Below are positions 9,071 to 16,623 of a stretch of 64,000 nt of DNA, piece by piece. Both the position numbers and the translations under genes were made by a program. Source of the DNA: Pyrinomonadaceae bacterium (GTDB lineage Bacteria > Acidobacteriota > Blastocatellia > Pyrinomonadales > Pyrinomonadaceae); NCBI GenBank assembly GCA_021228405.1, contig JAJQRF010000010.1:1-64000 (forward strand), given 5' to 3'. Under the pieces are notes generated by a model, which was not told where the DNA came from, did no database searches, and saw only the letters and a program-made list of their open reading frames with translations. Position 1 is the stretch's first letter. The number at the start of each line of letters is the position of its first letter.

Positions 9071-9607
9071 TTTTTTATCGAGCAGTTTGGTTGTGTTGTC
9101 GGTGACGCTGGTCGGGGTCAGTTCGTTGGTTTCACGCCAATTGCCTTGAGTCGGCGGAACGTAGTTGTTGACGGGAATCGATTGTTGCGGCGGAAGTTCG
9201 GCGGCGTTTTTCTTTTTATTCATCAATTTCTGCGCCGTTTCGACCACATTTTCTTCCAAAGTTTTATCATTCGGATTGCCCGATTCAAAGATCGCCGCAT
9301 AGATCAGACGCAGAAATCCCCCGAGAAAAAAGATGATCGCGGCAAGCCCGACGACATCGGTCGAAAACATAAATATATTTGAAAGAACACCCAACATCGG
9401 CACTATAAACGCGCCGAGCAGGATCATTGCACCGCCTTGTTTCACGCCTCTTTTGCGTGCCGACGGAGCTTTGGGCGTGTTATCGTAAACCTGCAGCACA
9501 CCGCCGTTGGCGACGATTTCCTGCATTCCGCTCATCAGCAGACCGCACCGCGAGCAAAATCTGGTTTGTTCCGAAATTTGTTCCTGACCGCAACGTGGAC
9601 AAAACAT
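9059..9607 (-). CDS. Zinc-ribbon membrane protein, paralogue 2
   Basis: A 182-residue protein. Residues 1-25 form a double-CxxC zinc ribbon (FCPRCGQEQ and FCSRCGLL). Two hydrophobic segments follow (about 59-80 and 85-110, MILLGAFIVPMLGVL and VVGLAAIIFFLGGFLRLIY), then a polar Pro/Gln-rich tail. It is a tandem paralogue of the gene at 9609-10178: same ribbon, same two membrane segments, same tail ending TTKLLxK. Its ATG (9607) follows the stop of the upstream gene by one base, so the two are co-transcribed and probably translationally coupled. The last codons lie inside a heptamer repeat. Function unknown. Confidence 0.82.
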   Translation of the reverse strand: MFCPRCGQEQISEQTRFCSRCGLLMSGMQEIVANGGVLQVYDNTPKAPSARKRGVKQGGAMILLGAFIVPMLGVLSNIFMFSTDVVGLAAIIFFLGGFLRLIYAAIFESGNPNDKTLEENVVETAQKLMNKKKNAAELPPQQSIPVNNYVPPTQGNWRETNELTPTSVTDNTTKLLDKKDSG

Positions 9608-9608
9608 A

Positions 9609-10178
9609 TTAAAATTTTTCCTTATTCAATAATTTTGTAGTATCTTCGACAACGCTTCGCGGCTGAACGAGTTCGCCCGTATCGGGAGATTTCCAGGAAC
9701 CTGCCGCCGGCGGCACGAAGGTCGAAACAGGCTGACTCTGTTGCGGCGGCAAGGCGTTCTGACTGGTTTGATAAATATTCTGCGGCGATTGGTTCGGGAA
9801 TTGTTGCGGAAATTGCTGTTGATTATTTTGAAAAGACGGATTTGCCAAACTTTTCTCGCTTTTCAAAAAAATCAACGAACCGACCAGCATCAAAAAACCG
9901 CCGAAAACGCCGAGAATCGCCATCACGCCCGCCACCTCGTCCGCATCGACAATCCCGAAAAACGGAGTCAGAATCAGCACGAACAAAACGAACCAGAAAA
10001 GCGACAGGAAAACGCCGTGCTTTTTGGTGAACTTCTTTTTCTTGTTCAGATCAGCCAACTGCGGCAGAAAACCGCCGTGCGCCAGAAGCTCCGACACCAA
10101 GCCGAGCGGAAAACCGCAACGCGAACAAAATCTTATTTCGTTTGAAACCTGCTGTTGACCGCAGTTTGGACAGTGCAT
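9609..10178 (-). CDS. Zinc-ribbon membrane protein, paralogue 1
   Basis: A 189-residue protein with an N-terminal zinc ribbon (HCPNCGQQQ, FCSRCGFPLG), two membrane segments (about 54-77, FLSLFWFVLFVLILTPFF, and 84-107, GVMAILGVFGGFLMLVGSLIF) and a Gln/Pro-rich cytoplasmic tail (QQQFPQQFPNQ, LPPQQSQPVSTFVPP). The segment ending EDTTKLLNKE is shared with its downstream paralogue. First gene of a two-gene leftward operon. The role is unknown. Confidence 0.82.
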   Translation of the reverse strand: MHCPNCGQQQVSNEIRFCSRCGFPLGLVSELLAHGGFLPQLADLNKKKKFTKKHGVFLSLFWFVLFVLILTPFFGIVDADEVAGVMAILGVFGGFLMLVGSLIFLKSEKSLANPSFQNNQQQFPQQFPNQSPQNIYQTSQNALPPQQSQPVSTFVPPAAGSWKSPDTGELVQPRSVVEDTTKLLNKEKF

Positions 10179-10295
10179 AAATTATTTCCCCGTTTTTACG
10201 AATTAATCGCGCAAGACTCAAAGGCTAACGAAACGCAAAACGAAAAAGTTCTCCAATCATACTAAAAATCCAACCCGAAATGAAATTTCAAAGCT

Positions 10296-10355
10296 CAGAG
10301 TCCCGCCTTCAGGCGGCTTTACGCCTGGGCGAAGCCGCCTGAAGGCGGGACTCTG
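10296..10355. repeat. REP-like perfect 24-bp stem-loop
   Basis: CAGAGTCCCGCCTTCAGG and six more bases (10296-10319) pair perfectly with 10332-10355 around a 12-nt loop. A short T-run follows on the + strand. It sits just past the stop of the leftward DinB-type gene. Half-copies of the same sequence occur at 12562-12587 and, shorter, at 31059-31070, so this is a dispersed element and not only a terminator. Confidence 0.85.
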
Positions 10356-10361
10356 AACTTT

Positions 10362-10838
10362 TTATATTCGCGGAAGCTTTTCATCGGAGATCATCTGAAA
10401 AACCGCAAATGCGCGTCCCTGAAAATGTTCGGCGCGGGAAACGGTTTCGAGCAGAATCTCGAAAATGGTTTTGATCTTTTCGGGCGCAGGCATCTGTTTT
10501 TTGAGGTCTTCGTCCGAAGTAAAAAACGTAAATCCCTTTTTCCGCGTCGCTTCGACTTCCGCAAGATATTCCCTGATTGCCGCAACGGTCGAAAGTTTTT
10601 CGGGCAAAGTCCATTCAAACGGATCGTCCCAAAGTCTGGTCGTGATGCCGCCGAAAGTCTGCTCGACCGCACCCGCCGAACGCAAAATATATTCGCCGCA
10701 GGAAAACATTGCAAACGATTGATGAAGCTCGCGCGGCTTTAGAAACAATTTCTCATCGGGAATCTTTTCGAGCAATTCCAAAGATTTCGACTGCAATTTA
10801 TCAAACTGTCTTTCGTAAACTTCCAGTAAATTTTTCAT
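10362..10838 (-). CDS. DinB-like fold protein
   Basis: A 158-residue, mainly helical protein starting MKNLLEVYERQFDKL. The pattern of four long helices, with SFAMFSCGEYILRSAGAVEQTFGG in the second and ETVSRAEHFQGRAFAVFQM in the last, fits the DinB/YfiT four-helix superfamily, but the usual three metal-binding His are not clearly present. An upstream in-frame ATG at 10883 would add 15 residues encoded by a terminator-like hairpin, so I place the start at 10838. No operon partner is evident. Confidence 0.65.
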   Translation of the reverse strand: MKNLLEVYERQFDKLQSKSLELLEKIPDEKLFLKPRELHQSFAMFSCGEYILRSAGAVEQTFGGITTRLWDDPFEWTLPEKLSTVAAIREYLAEVEATRKKGFTFFTSDEDLKKQMPAPEKIKTIFEILLETVSRAEHFQGRAFAVFQMISDEKLPRI

Positions 10839-10840
10839 AA

Positions 10841-10876
10841 AAAAGAACAGCAAGATTTTACCTTGCCGTTCGTTTT
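10841..10876. terminator. Terminator-like hairpin at the 5' end of the DinB-like gene
   Basis: GAACAGCAAG (10845-10854) pairs with CTTGCCGTTC (10862-10871) with one G-T pair; A-runs and T-runs flank it on both strands. On the leftward strand the T-run abuts the start codon at 10838. It may end transcription from the OB-fold gene upstream, or attenuate the DinB-like gene. Confidence 0.6.
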
Positions 10877-10894
10877 TTGTCATTCGATTGTAGA

Positions 10895-10998
10895 GATTCC
10901 AAATTCCGGATTCCGGATTCAGTTTGCCTAATTTGAAACCCGGAACTCGAAATCTGGAATCACTACCAATTTGGAGTTTGAAATCCGGAATCCGGAGT
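10895..10998. repeat. Heptamer-repeat palindrome (TTCCGGA type)
   Basis: The left arm carries TTCCGGA TTCCGGA TTCAGTTTG; the right arm, on the other strand, carries CTCCGGATTCCGGATTTCAAAC. Inner parts (GAAACCCGGAACTCGAAATC) are more decayed. It begins right after the stop of the leftward OB-fold gene. Confidence 0.8.
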
Positions 10999-11372
10999 TA
11001 TTTCCCGTTTCGCGTGCGCCGATCCTCTTCATACATTCCGAGTCCGTAGTTGCGACCGTTCCAGTTTACGCCGTTTTGAATTTTTCCTTTTACGCCGATC
11101 TGCGTTCCCTTGGTCGGGACGCTGTTTTGCGTGACGACCCAGATCGAACCCGTTCCGTCGCTGATCTTATATGCGCCGCCGCGAATGTTTGTCAACGGAA
11201 TGTTGATGCCGTAGGAATCCTGCACTGTGCCGGCAACCGCGATCGATTTATTCAAATACTTCGACGGATTTGCTTCGATGTCTGCAATGCTTTTTCTTTC
11301 CGGACAAGCCGCCGCAAATGCGACGACCGCAATCAATAATGTCAACAAAACCGCTTTTGTTCCGTTCTTCAT
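10998..11372 (-). CDS. Small OB-fold lipoprotein
   Basis: A 124-residue protein with an N-terminal hydrophobic signal and a possible lipoprotein cleavage site before Cys23 (AFAAAC; the -3 residue is Ala, so a weak lipobox). Residues 28-115 look like a small OB-fold of the tRNA_anti-like kind: IADIEANPSKYLNKSIAVAGTV, GGAYKISDGTGSIWVVT, GTQIGVKGKIQNG. Such proteins sit in the periplasm on the membrane; ligand unknown. It has its own promoter region (11373-11540), shared with the divergent gene at 11543. Confidence 0.75.
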   Translation of the reverse strand: MKNGTKAVLLTLLIAVVAFAAACPERKSIADIEANPSKYLNKSIAVAGTVQDSYGINIPLTNIRGGAYKISDGTGSIWVVTQNSVPTKGTQIGVKGKIQNGVNWNGRNYGLGMYEEDRRTRNGK

Positions 11373-11542
11373 TTTTTTCCTCTCTGTTTCTAAATTAATA
11401 AAAAATCGGGAGAGCCGTTTTCAAACTTACAGATTCATTTACGCGAAAAAAGTTTGCATTTTATTTAAAAGAATTCGCATCACAATTGTTTCAGGCAGAG
11501 AGCTTTGCTATATTCCAATTTTATTCTTTAGGAGAACATTTA

Positions 11543-12484
11543 ATGAAACATTTAATTTATGCGTGCGGACTTGCAGTTTTATTTGCCGCATTCAATATTT
11601 CCCTGTTTGCCCAGGAAAACCAGGCGAAGATCGACGATCTCAACAAGATCGCCAAGCTGACCAAATCGAAAAAGGACGAAGACCGCGAAAAGGCTTATCA
11701 ATTGGGCAAGGAATTCATCAAAAAATACGATAAAGGCGACAACGACGAACAGGTAAAAAAAGTTAAGGAATTTGTCGATAGCTATAAAATGTCGGTTTTC
11801 AACAAAAAACTCGACGAAAACAAAACCGCCGAAGCCTTTGCTTTGGGCAAGGAAATGCTTGTCGAAACGCCCGACGATCCTTATCTGACGATGAGCTTGG
11901 CTTACAGCGGCTTCGATGCCTTCATCAACCGCAAGGATAAAACTTTTGCCGCCGAATCCATCGCTTATGCGCGTCAGACGTTGAAATCGTTCGAGGCAGG
12001 AAAGTTTCCAAAATCGTATGCTCCTTTGAAAGATCAGACGGAAGCGACCGCGCTGATGTATTACGCGATCGGAACGCTCGAAACCGAATCGAATCTGGAC
12101 GACTCGGCTTTGAATTTTTATAAAGCCGTTCAATACGATTCGCAGTTCAAATCGAAAGCCTACCCGTATGAAGTGATTACTTATTATTACGAGCAAAAAT
12201 ATAATAAACTGGCGCAGGAATTTGTTACGAAACACGGCAGTAAAACGGCGGAAGATGCCGCGATGAAGGCAGATCAGGCAAAGCTCGAAAAGATTTTGAA
12301 CAATATGCTCGACGCTTATGCACGCGGTATCAAATATGCCGAAGCATCGAAGGATGCGGTCGCGGAAAACTGGAAGAAACGTTTTGCCGAGGTCTATCAA
12401 TTCGTCAATAAATCGGACACGGGCGCGGCTGATTTTCTTCTCAATCAACCGAACAAACCGTTGCCGAATCCGTCAGAGATTTAG
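11543..12484 (+). CDS. Secreted helical (TPR-like) protein of unknown function
   Basis: A 313-residue protein starting MKHLIYACGLAVLFAAF with cleavage expected after FAQ. The ATG at 11543 is chosen over an upstream frame extension because TAGGAGA (11529-11535) is correctly spaced and the signal peptide begins there. The rest is helical and rich in Lys, Asp and Ala, with TPR-like pairs (EAFALGKEMLVETPDDPYL, ALNFYKAVQYDSQF). A strong terminator follows at 12519, so it is a single-gene unit. No enzymatic motif is seen. Confidence 0.75.
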   Translation: MKHLIYACGLAVLFAAFNISLFAQENQAKIDDLNKIAKLTKSKKDEDREKAYQLGKEFIKKYDKGDNDEQVKKVKEFVDSYKMSVFNKKLDENKTAEAFALGKEMLVETPDDPYLTMSLAYSGFDAFINRKDKTFAAESIAYARQTLKSFEAGKFPKSYAPLKDQTEATALMYYAIGTLETESNLDDSALNFYKAVQYDSQFKSKAYPYEVITYYYEQKYNKLAQEFVTKHGSKTAEDAAMKADQAKLEKILNNMLDAYARGIKYAEASKDAVAENWKKRFAEVYQFVNKSDTGAADFLLNQPNKPLPNPSEI

Positions 12485-12518
12485 TTTTTCCCGTCCATCC
12501 GGTAAGTTTTTTGTTTTC

Positions 12519-12557
12519 AGCCCGAAAGTTTAGGATTCAAAACTTTCGGGCTTTTTG
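12519..12557 (+). terminator. Rho-independent terminator
   Basis: AGCCCGAAAGTTT (12519-12531) pairs with AAACTTTCGGGCT (12540-12552), a perfect 13-bp stem followed by a T-run. It ends the gene at 11543-12484. Confidence 0.9.
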
Positions 12558-12561
12558 CAGG

Positions 12562-12587
12562 CTCAGAGTCCCGCCTTCGGGCGGCTT
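12562..12587. repeat. Half-copy of the REP-like element
   Basis: CTCAGAGTCCCGCCTTCGGG and the following GCGGCTT match one arm of the stem-loop at 10296-10355 with one substitution. The second arm is missing, so no long hairpin forms. Confidence 0.75.
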
Positions 12588-12608
12588 AAATCGAAAATTC
12601 GCTTTATC

Positions 12609-12698
12609 GAACGCGGATCGGTCAGATTTAGCGGGTCAACCTGATTTTTTATATAACTAATCCGCACCGATTCACCCGAACTACCCGATCTGCGTTCC
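12609..12698. repeat. Intergenic palindrome, GAACGCGGATCGG family
   Basis: The left arm starts GAACGCGGATCGGTCAG; the right arm, on the other strand, starts GGAACGCAGATCGGGTAG. It is a diverged relative of the palindrome at 7108-7198. It lies about 100 bp before the CrtC-like gene. Confidence 0.7.
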
Positions 12699-12801
12699 TT
12701 TATTCTGAGCCTTCTCTTTGATTTTTTTGTAGTTCGATACGAATTTCGCTTGTTTTAGATCAGCCTTAAAATGTAACATCTTAACTTTAGAGAAATAAAA
12801 A

Positions 12802-13911
12802 ATGAACGAAGCGAAACCTGTCGTGAAAACTTCCTTTTCATTCAATTCATCGGTTGCCGACGACGTGTGGCACCCGAAGGACGGTGCGAAATCATACGAA
12901 TGGTGGTATTTCGACGCGCTTTCAGACGACGGAAAGGAATCGGTCGTCATTATTTTTCTCGATAATTTCGTATTTTCTCCGCGTTATAACACCGCCGCGC
13001 AAAAAAATAAATCCGGCGGTAAAAAAGCTGACGCTTCACTTCAAACGCCGAAAACTCCTGCCGTCGTTTTCGTTTATTACCGTGACGGGAAACCCGTCTA
13101 TCGGGCGATCAACGAATTTCCCGAATCCGATTTCAAAGCGAGTTTCACACAGCCCGAATGTCACATCGGCGACAATCACCTGGTTTTCAAAAGCGCGCCT
13201 TACGGTTCGGGTTATTTGATCGCGATCAACGCGAAACTCAGCAATAACCGGCGCATCGAAGCATTATTTGAATGGCTCGACATCGAATCCGATTTTATTC
13301 CCGAAGCCTCTGAACCGTCGAAAAGCTCGCATTACTGGAACCTCGTCGCACCGCGCACGGACGTTTCGGGCAGAATTTCGGTTTACGACAAAAACAGTAA
13401 GGAATCGGATGTCAAACATTTTCGCGGAACGGGTTATCACGACCACAATATCGACAACCGCTGGCTGCCCGAAACGGTGCGCGACTGGCACTGGGGCAGA
13501 GTTCACTATGCCGATGCGACCGCCGTTTTTTACCGCTACTGCGAAACGAACGACAACCCGCCGACCAATAAACTGCTTGTCGTCCGCGACGGCTTATTGA
13601 CCGGACGCGAGTGCAGTTACGTCGAAGCCGAACATACGCGCGACAAATTCGGCATCCGTTACCCGAAACGCCTGCGTTTCGAGTCGGAAGACGCGGTGAA
13701 ACTGCGTATCAATCATTTACAGATCATCGATTCGAGCTTTTTCTATTTGAGATTTCTGAGCGAGATGACGCTTTCACTGCGCGACGGCAAACCGCGTAAA
13801 AAGGTCGGTATCACCGAGTATCTCGCACCGAAGACCTTACGCTACCGTTGGCTCGACTGGCTGATTAATATGCGCATCGGACGTAATGGTAAAGGCTCGT
13901 TTTTGCCCTGA
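12802..13911 (+). CDS. Carotenoid 1,2-hydratase (CrtC)-like lipocalin-fold protein
   Basis: A 369-residue protein without signal peptide. It carries the CrtC/AttH superfamily marks: SYEWWYFDALSDDG near residue 30 (the family EWWYFD motif), the second-domain motif GYHDHNIDNRWLPETVRDW followed by HWGRVH (about 213-237), and a conserved ending. In CrtC this fold adds water to the 1,2 double bond of acyclic carotenoids. No other carotenoid gene is in the window, so substrate and even the hydratase reaction are uncertain. A low-complexity insertion (KNKSGGKKADAS) lies near residue 70. Start at ATG 12802; no strong ribosome binding site. Confidence 0.75.
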   Translation: MNEAKPVVKTSFSFNSSVADDVWHPKDGAKSYEWWYFDALSDDGKESVVIIFLDNFVFSPRYNTAAQKNKSGGKKADASLQTPKTPAVVFVYYRDGKPVYRAINEFPESDFKASFTQPECHIGDNHLVFKSAPYGSGYLIAINAKLSNNRRIEALFEWLDIESDFIPEASEPSKSSHYWNLVAPRTDVSGRISVYDKNSKESDVKHFRGTGYHDHNIDNRWLPETVRDWHWGRVHYADATAVFYRYCETNDNPPTNKLLVVRDGLLTGRECSYVEAEHTRDKFGIRYPKRLRFESEDAVKLRINHLQIIDSSFFYLRFLSEMTLSLRDGKPRKKVGITEYLAPKTLRYRWLDWLINMRIGRNGKGSFLP

Positions 13912-13918
13912 TCGGACA

Positions 13919-14065
13919 AATTCCGGATTTTAGATTTCGGATTTTTAATCATAATTCCAATGATTTGAAATGAAATTCCAATTGTTTGCACTTATAATCG
14001 AGAAGATTCGATTTATCGAATCTGTTTTATTAATCCAAAATCCAAAATCTAAAATCCGAAATCTA
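13919..14065. repeat. Heptamer-repeat inverted pair (CAAAATC / GATTTTAG type), long loop
   Basis: The left arm 13919-13950 (ATTCCGGATTTTAGATTTCGG) and right arm 14031-14065 (built of CCAAAAT and CTAAAATCC words) are complementary around an 80-bp spacer that holds its own small palindrome, GATTCGATTTATCGAATC. The right arm ends 4 bp before the next start codon, leaving no room for a normal ribosome binding site. Confidence 0.8.
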
Positions 14066-14069
14066 ACTG

Positions 14070-15173
14070 ATGCAAGAAAACCCCGAACTTAATAAAGAGA
14101 ATATCAATCGTTTTTTGTGCGAAAACTGCGGCGGCAATATGGTTTTCGACCCGAAAAAAGGCAAATTGGCGTGTCATTACTGCGGTTTTACCAAAGAAAT
14201 CGAAAACTCCGGCGCGGCAATCGAAGAGCGCGATTTTTTCGCTTATCTCCGTCCAGAAAATCAGCGTTTGCAGAAGATGGCGACCGATGCGATGCAGGTT
14301 TCGTGCGATTCGTGCGGCGCGACGGTCGTTTTCGTTCCGCCGACGACCGCTAAATCCTGCGATTTCTGCGGCGGCAAGATCGTCGCACAGCCGAAAGCCG
14401 CCGATCCTTTGCTTGCGCCCGAAAGCGTTCTGCCTTTTGCCGTTTCGGAGCGCGACGCGCTTTCACAGCTTAACGCGTGGACATCTTCGCGCTGGTTTGC
14501 GCCTTCGCAACTGAAAACAATGGCACAAGCCGATAAAGCGAGCAGTGTTTATCTGCCTTTCTGGACATTTGATACTGACGCTTCGACCGATTACACAGGC
14601 GAACGCGGCGACGATTACGAGGTCAGGGAAACATATTACGAAAACGGCGAGGAGCGCGAACGTTCACGCACGGAAACGGATTGGTCGCATCGTTCGGGAA
14701 ATGTTTTCAGACATTTCGACGACACCGCCGTTCCCGCGACGACCAGCGTTTTGCCCGCTTACATCGACCGTTTGAACTGGGATTTCGGCGAATTGAAACC
14801 CTATGAACCCGCGTATCTTTCGGGACATCTTGCGCAAACTTATCAGGTATCTCTGGAGGAAGGCTTTGAAAGATTTAAGCAGATCGCGCAAAACGTGATC
14901 GTCGGCGACATCAACCGCGACATCGGCGGCGACCGGCAAAGAATTCACAATATGCACACGAATTACTCGAATATCACCTTCAAACATCTGCTCGTGCCCG
15001 TTTACGCCGGGGCTTACAGATTCAACGGCAAGGTTTATCAGATCATCGTCAACGGAAAAACGGGCGAAGTTTACGGCGAAAGACCTTATTCGTGGCTCAA
15101 GATCGGTTGTCTGGTGACGGTTATTTTGATCGTGCTGATCGTAGTGATCGCGCTCATCTCGGCAACAAGATAA
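14070..15173 (+). CDS. Zinc-ribbon protein with C-terminal membrane anchor
   Basis: A 367-residue protein. Residues 17-41 hold one zinc ribbon (CENCGG and CHYCGF) and residues 78-101 a second (CDSCGA and CDFCGG). The middle domain (about 120-330) resembles the TFIIB/primosomal-type zinc-ribbon protein family: PFAVSERDALSQLNAW, VYLPFWTFDTDA, LVPVYAGAYRFNGKVYQIIVNG. A single membrane helix ends it (about 345-364, IGCLVTVILIVLIVVIALI). It is probably an inner-membrane protein facing the cytoplasm, of unknown role. The start codon directly follows a heptamer repeat with no visible Shine-Dalgarno sequence. Confidence 0.78.
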   Translation: MQENPELNKENINRFLCENCGGNMVFDPKKGKLACHYCGFTKEIENSGAAIEERDFFAYLRPENQRLQKMATDAMQVSCDSCGATVVFVPPTTAKSCDFCGGKIVAQPKAADPLLAPESVLPFAVSERDALSQLNAWTSSRWFAPSQLKTMAQADKASSVYLPFWTFDTDASTDYTGERGDDYEVRETYYENGEERERSRTETDWSHRSGNVFRHFDDTAVPATTSVLPAYIDRLNWDFGELKPYEPAYLSGHLAQTYQVSLEEGFERFKQIAQNVIVGDINRDIGGDRQRIHNMHTNYSNITFKHLLVPVYAGAYRFNGKVYQIIVNGKTGEVYGERPYSWLKIGCLVTVILIVLIVVIALISATR

Positions 15174-15180
15174 AAAGAAG

Positions 15181-15276
15181 GGATTCGAGATTCAAGATTC
15201 AAGATTTCAAATTTAAAGTCTAAAATCCGACTCTTAAATTTGGAATCTTGAATTTGAAATCTTGAATCTCGAATCC
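15181..15276. repeat. Heptamer-repeat palindrome (GATTCAA type) between convergent genes
   Basis: The left arm GGATTCGAGATTCAAGATT and the right arm's complement GGATTCGAGATTCAAGATT match base for base over the first 19 bases, then continue with TCAAATTT words. It lies between the stops of the zinc-ribbon gene and the thioredoxin gene and likely serves both as terminator. Confidence 0.9.
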
Positions 15277-15307
15277 AAATCGCCCCGCGTTTGCTTGCAG
15301 ATCAAAG

Positions 15308-16162
15308 TTATTTCCTGTTCTTTTCGAGCCTTGCCTGATTTAATTTATCTTCGGCAAAAGCGATGTTTTTCGATGAAGGAAATTCGGTTTTCAATTGCAG
15401 GAGATATTTTTCGGCATCCTTAAACTTGAAAAGTCTGGCATTTGCGACGGTCAGCATCGTCGTCATAACTTCCCGGTATTTTCCTTTCGGATATTCCTCC
15501 AGATAATCTCCCAGATATTTATTCGCAGACTTAAAATCTTCCGCCCCGTAATAGTTGGCGGCAATGATCGAGGCGATTCGTTCCACCTGTTCGGCATCCG
15601 ATTTGAGGGCATCCGATTTAACGGCGCGTTTATAGAAATCGTTGCTTAACGTGAACATACTCTTCGAGCGGTAAAAATCGGCGATCTTGAGCAGAGCCTT
15701 GCCGTCTTCCTTGTCTTTTTCGATCACGGCGTATTCGTATTTCAGGGAACTGAAATCGGTAGGCATCAGAGCGAATATTTCATTTAGTTCGGTCGCGTTC
15801 TTTTTTGAAAAACCGAGCCTGTAAGTAATCATATTGCCGAGCGGATCGGCGAAAACGACGAACGGGATCGCACGGATGCCGTAACGGTTGACGACGCTTT
15901 TATCGTTGTCGAAATCGACCTTTACGGCGATGAAGGGTTTCATCGCGGAAACCACGTCGCCGAGAACCCAAAACTCTTTATCCATCATCTGGCACGGTTT
16001 GCACCACGAGGCGGTGAAATCCAATAAGAGCGGTCTGCCCGTTTCCAAAGCCAACGCCTGCGCCTTTTTGAAATCCTTTTCCCAAACGATCTGCTGTTCC
16101 TGCGAAAATGCGCCAACGGCTAAAAAAACCGAAATAAATAAAGCGGTCAGTAGTTTTTTCAT
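15308..16162 (-). CDS. Secreted thioredoxin-family protein with C-terminal helical repeat domain
   Basis: A 284-residue protein. The start is set at ATG 16162 because the signal peptide MKKLLTALFISVFLAVGAFS begins there; a longer frame upstream is not convincing. Residues about 22-130 are a thioredoxin fold with the active site WCKPC (Cys54, Cys57), TGRPLLLDFTASW before it and the cis-Pro region YGIRAIPFVVF after it. The Cys pair suggests thiol-disulfide exchange in the periplasm. Residues 150-284 are helical and TPR-like (RIASIIAANYYGAEDFKSANKYL). No partner gene adjoins. Confidence 0.85.
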   Translation of the reverse strand: MKKLLTALFISVFLAVGAFSQEQQIVWEKDFKKAQALALETGRPLLLDFTASWCKPCQMMDKEFWVLGDVVSAMKPFIAVKVDFDNDKSVVNRYGIRAIPFVVFADPLGNMITYRLGFSKKNATELNEIFALMPTDFSSLKYEYAVIEKDKEDGKALLKIADFYRSKSMFTLSNDFYKRAVKSDALKSDAEQVERIASIIAANYYGAEDFKSANKYLGDYLEEYPKGKYREVMTTMLTVANARLFKFKDAEKYLLQLKTEFPSSKNIAFAEDKLNQARLEKNRK

Positions 16163-16623
16163 AATGAATGTTGGTGTCTGCTCCGAATATATTAAATTGA
16201 CGACAGCTATTTTAGAACGAAACATCGCTAAAAATGAAGCCTTATTTTGCGTGTTTAGGTTAAATCCGGGATTTCCGCGAAAATAAATTTACTTGTTCAA
16301 AACTTCGTCTATAAATTTTCAACGCGCCTCACGACGCTGAATTTGACGTTAACTGTGCGCATTTGATTCTATTTTTTGTAAATGTAAATCTAATCTGTTC
16401 GATTCCGGCATTAACTATGGAATCTTTACAGTTTCAAGTATTTACGAAAAGCTGTCCTTTACTTTTCCGGCTTACTTTTTGGTAAACTTGAAGTTGCCCG
16501 AAAGCAAAACTCAAAACAATTTCTTGCCGAATATTAATTATTTACTGCCAAGCAACCGATTTTGACTTTCACATCATCCTTTAGGGCGAAGTATCTATAC
16601 AAACTATTCAAGGAAATTTTTCT
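16163..16623. other. Intergenic region between divergent genes, no gene seen
   Basis: This stretch of 461 bp separates the leftward thioredoxin gene from the rightward DUF4139 gene and must carry both promoters. An AAGGAA ribosome binding site precedes the start at 16624. No open frame, repeat or RNA structure stands out. Confidence 0.5.

Noticed and set aside
11579-12448. 289-codon frame antisense to the secreted helical protein
   Set aside because: Its residue bias (Phe, Arg, Ile, Val) mirrors the opposite gene, which has a signal peptide, ribosome binding site and terminator.
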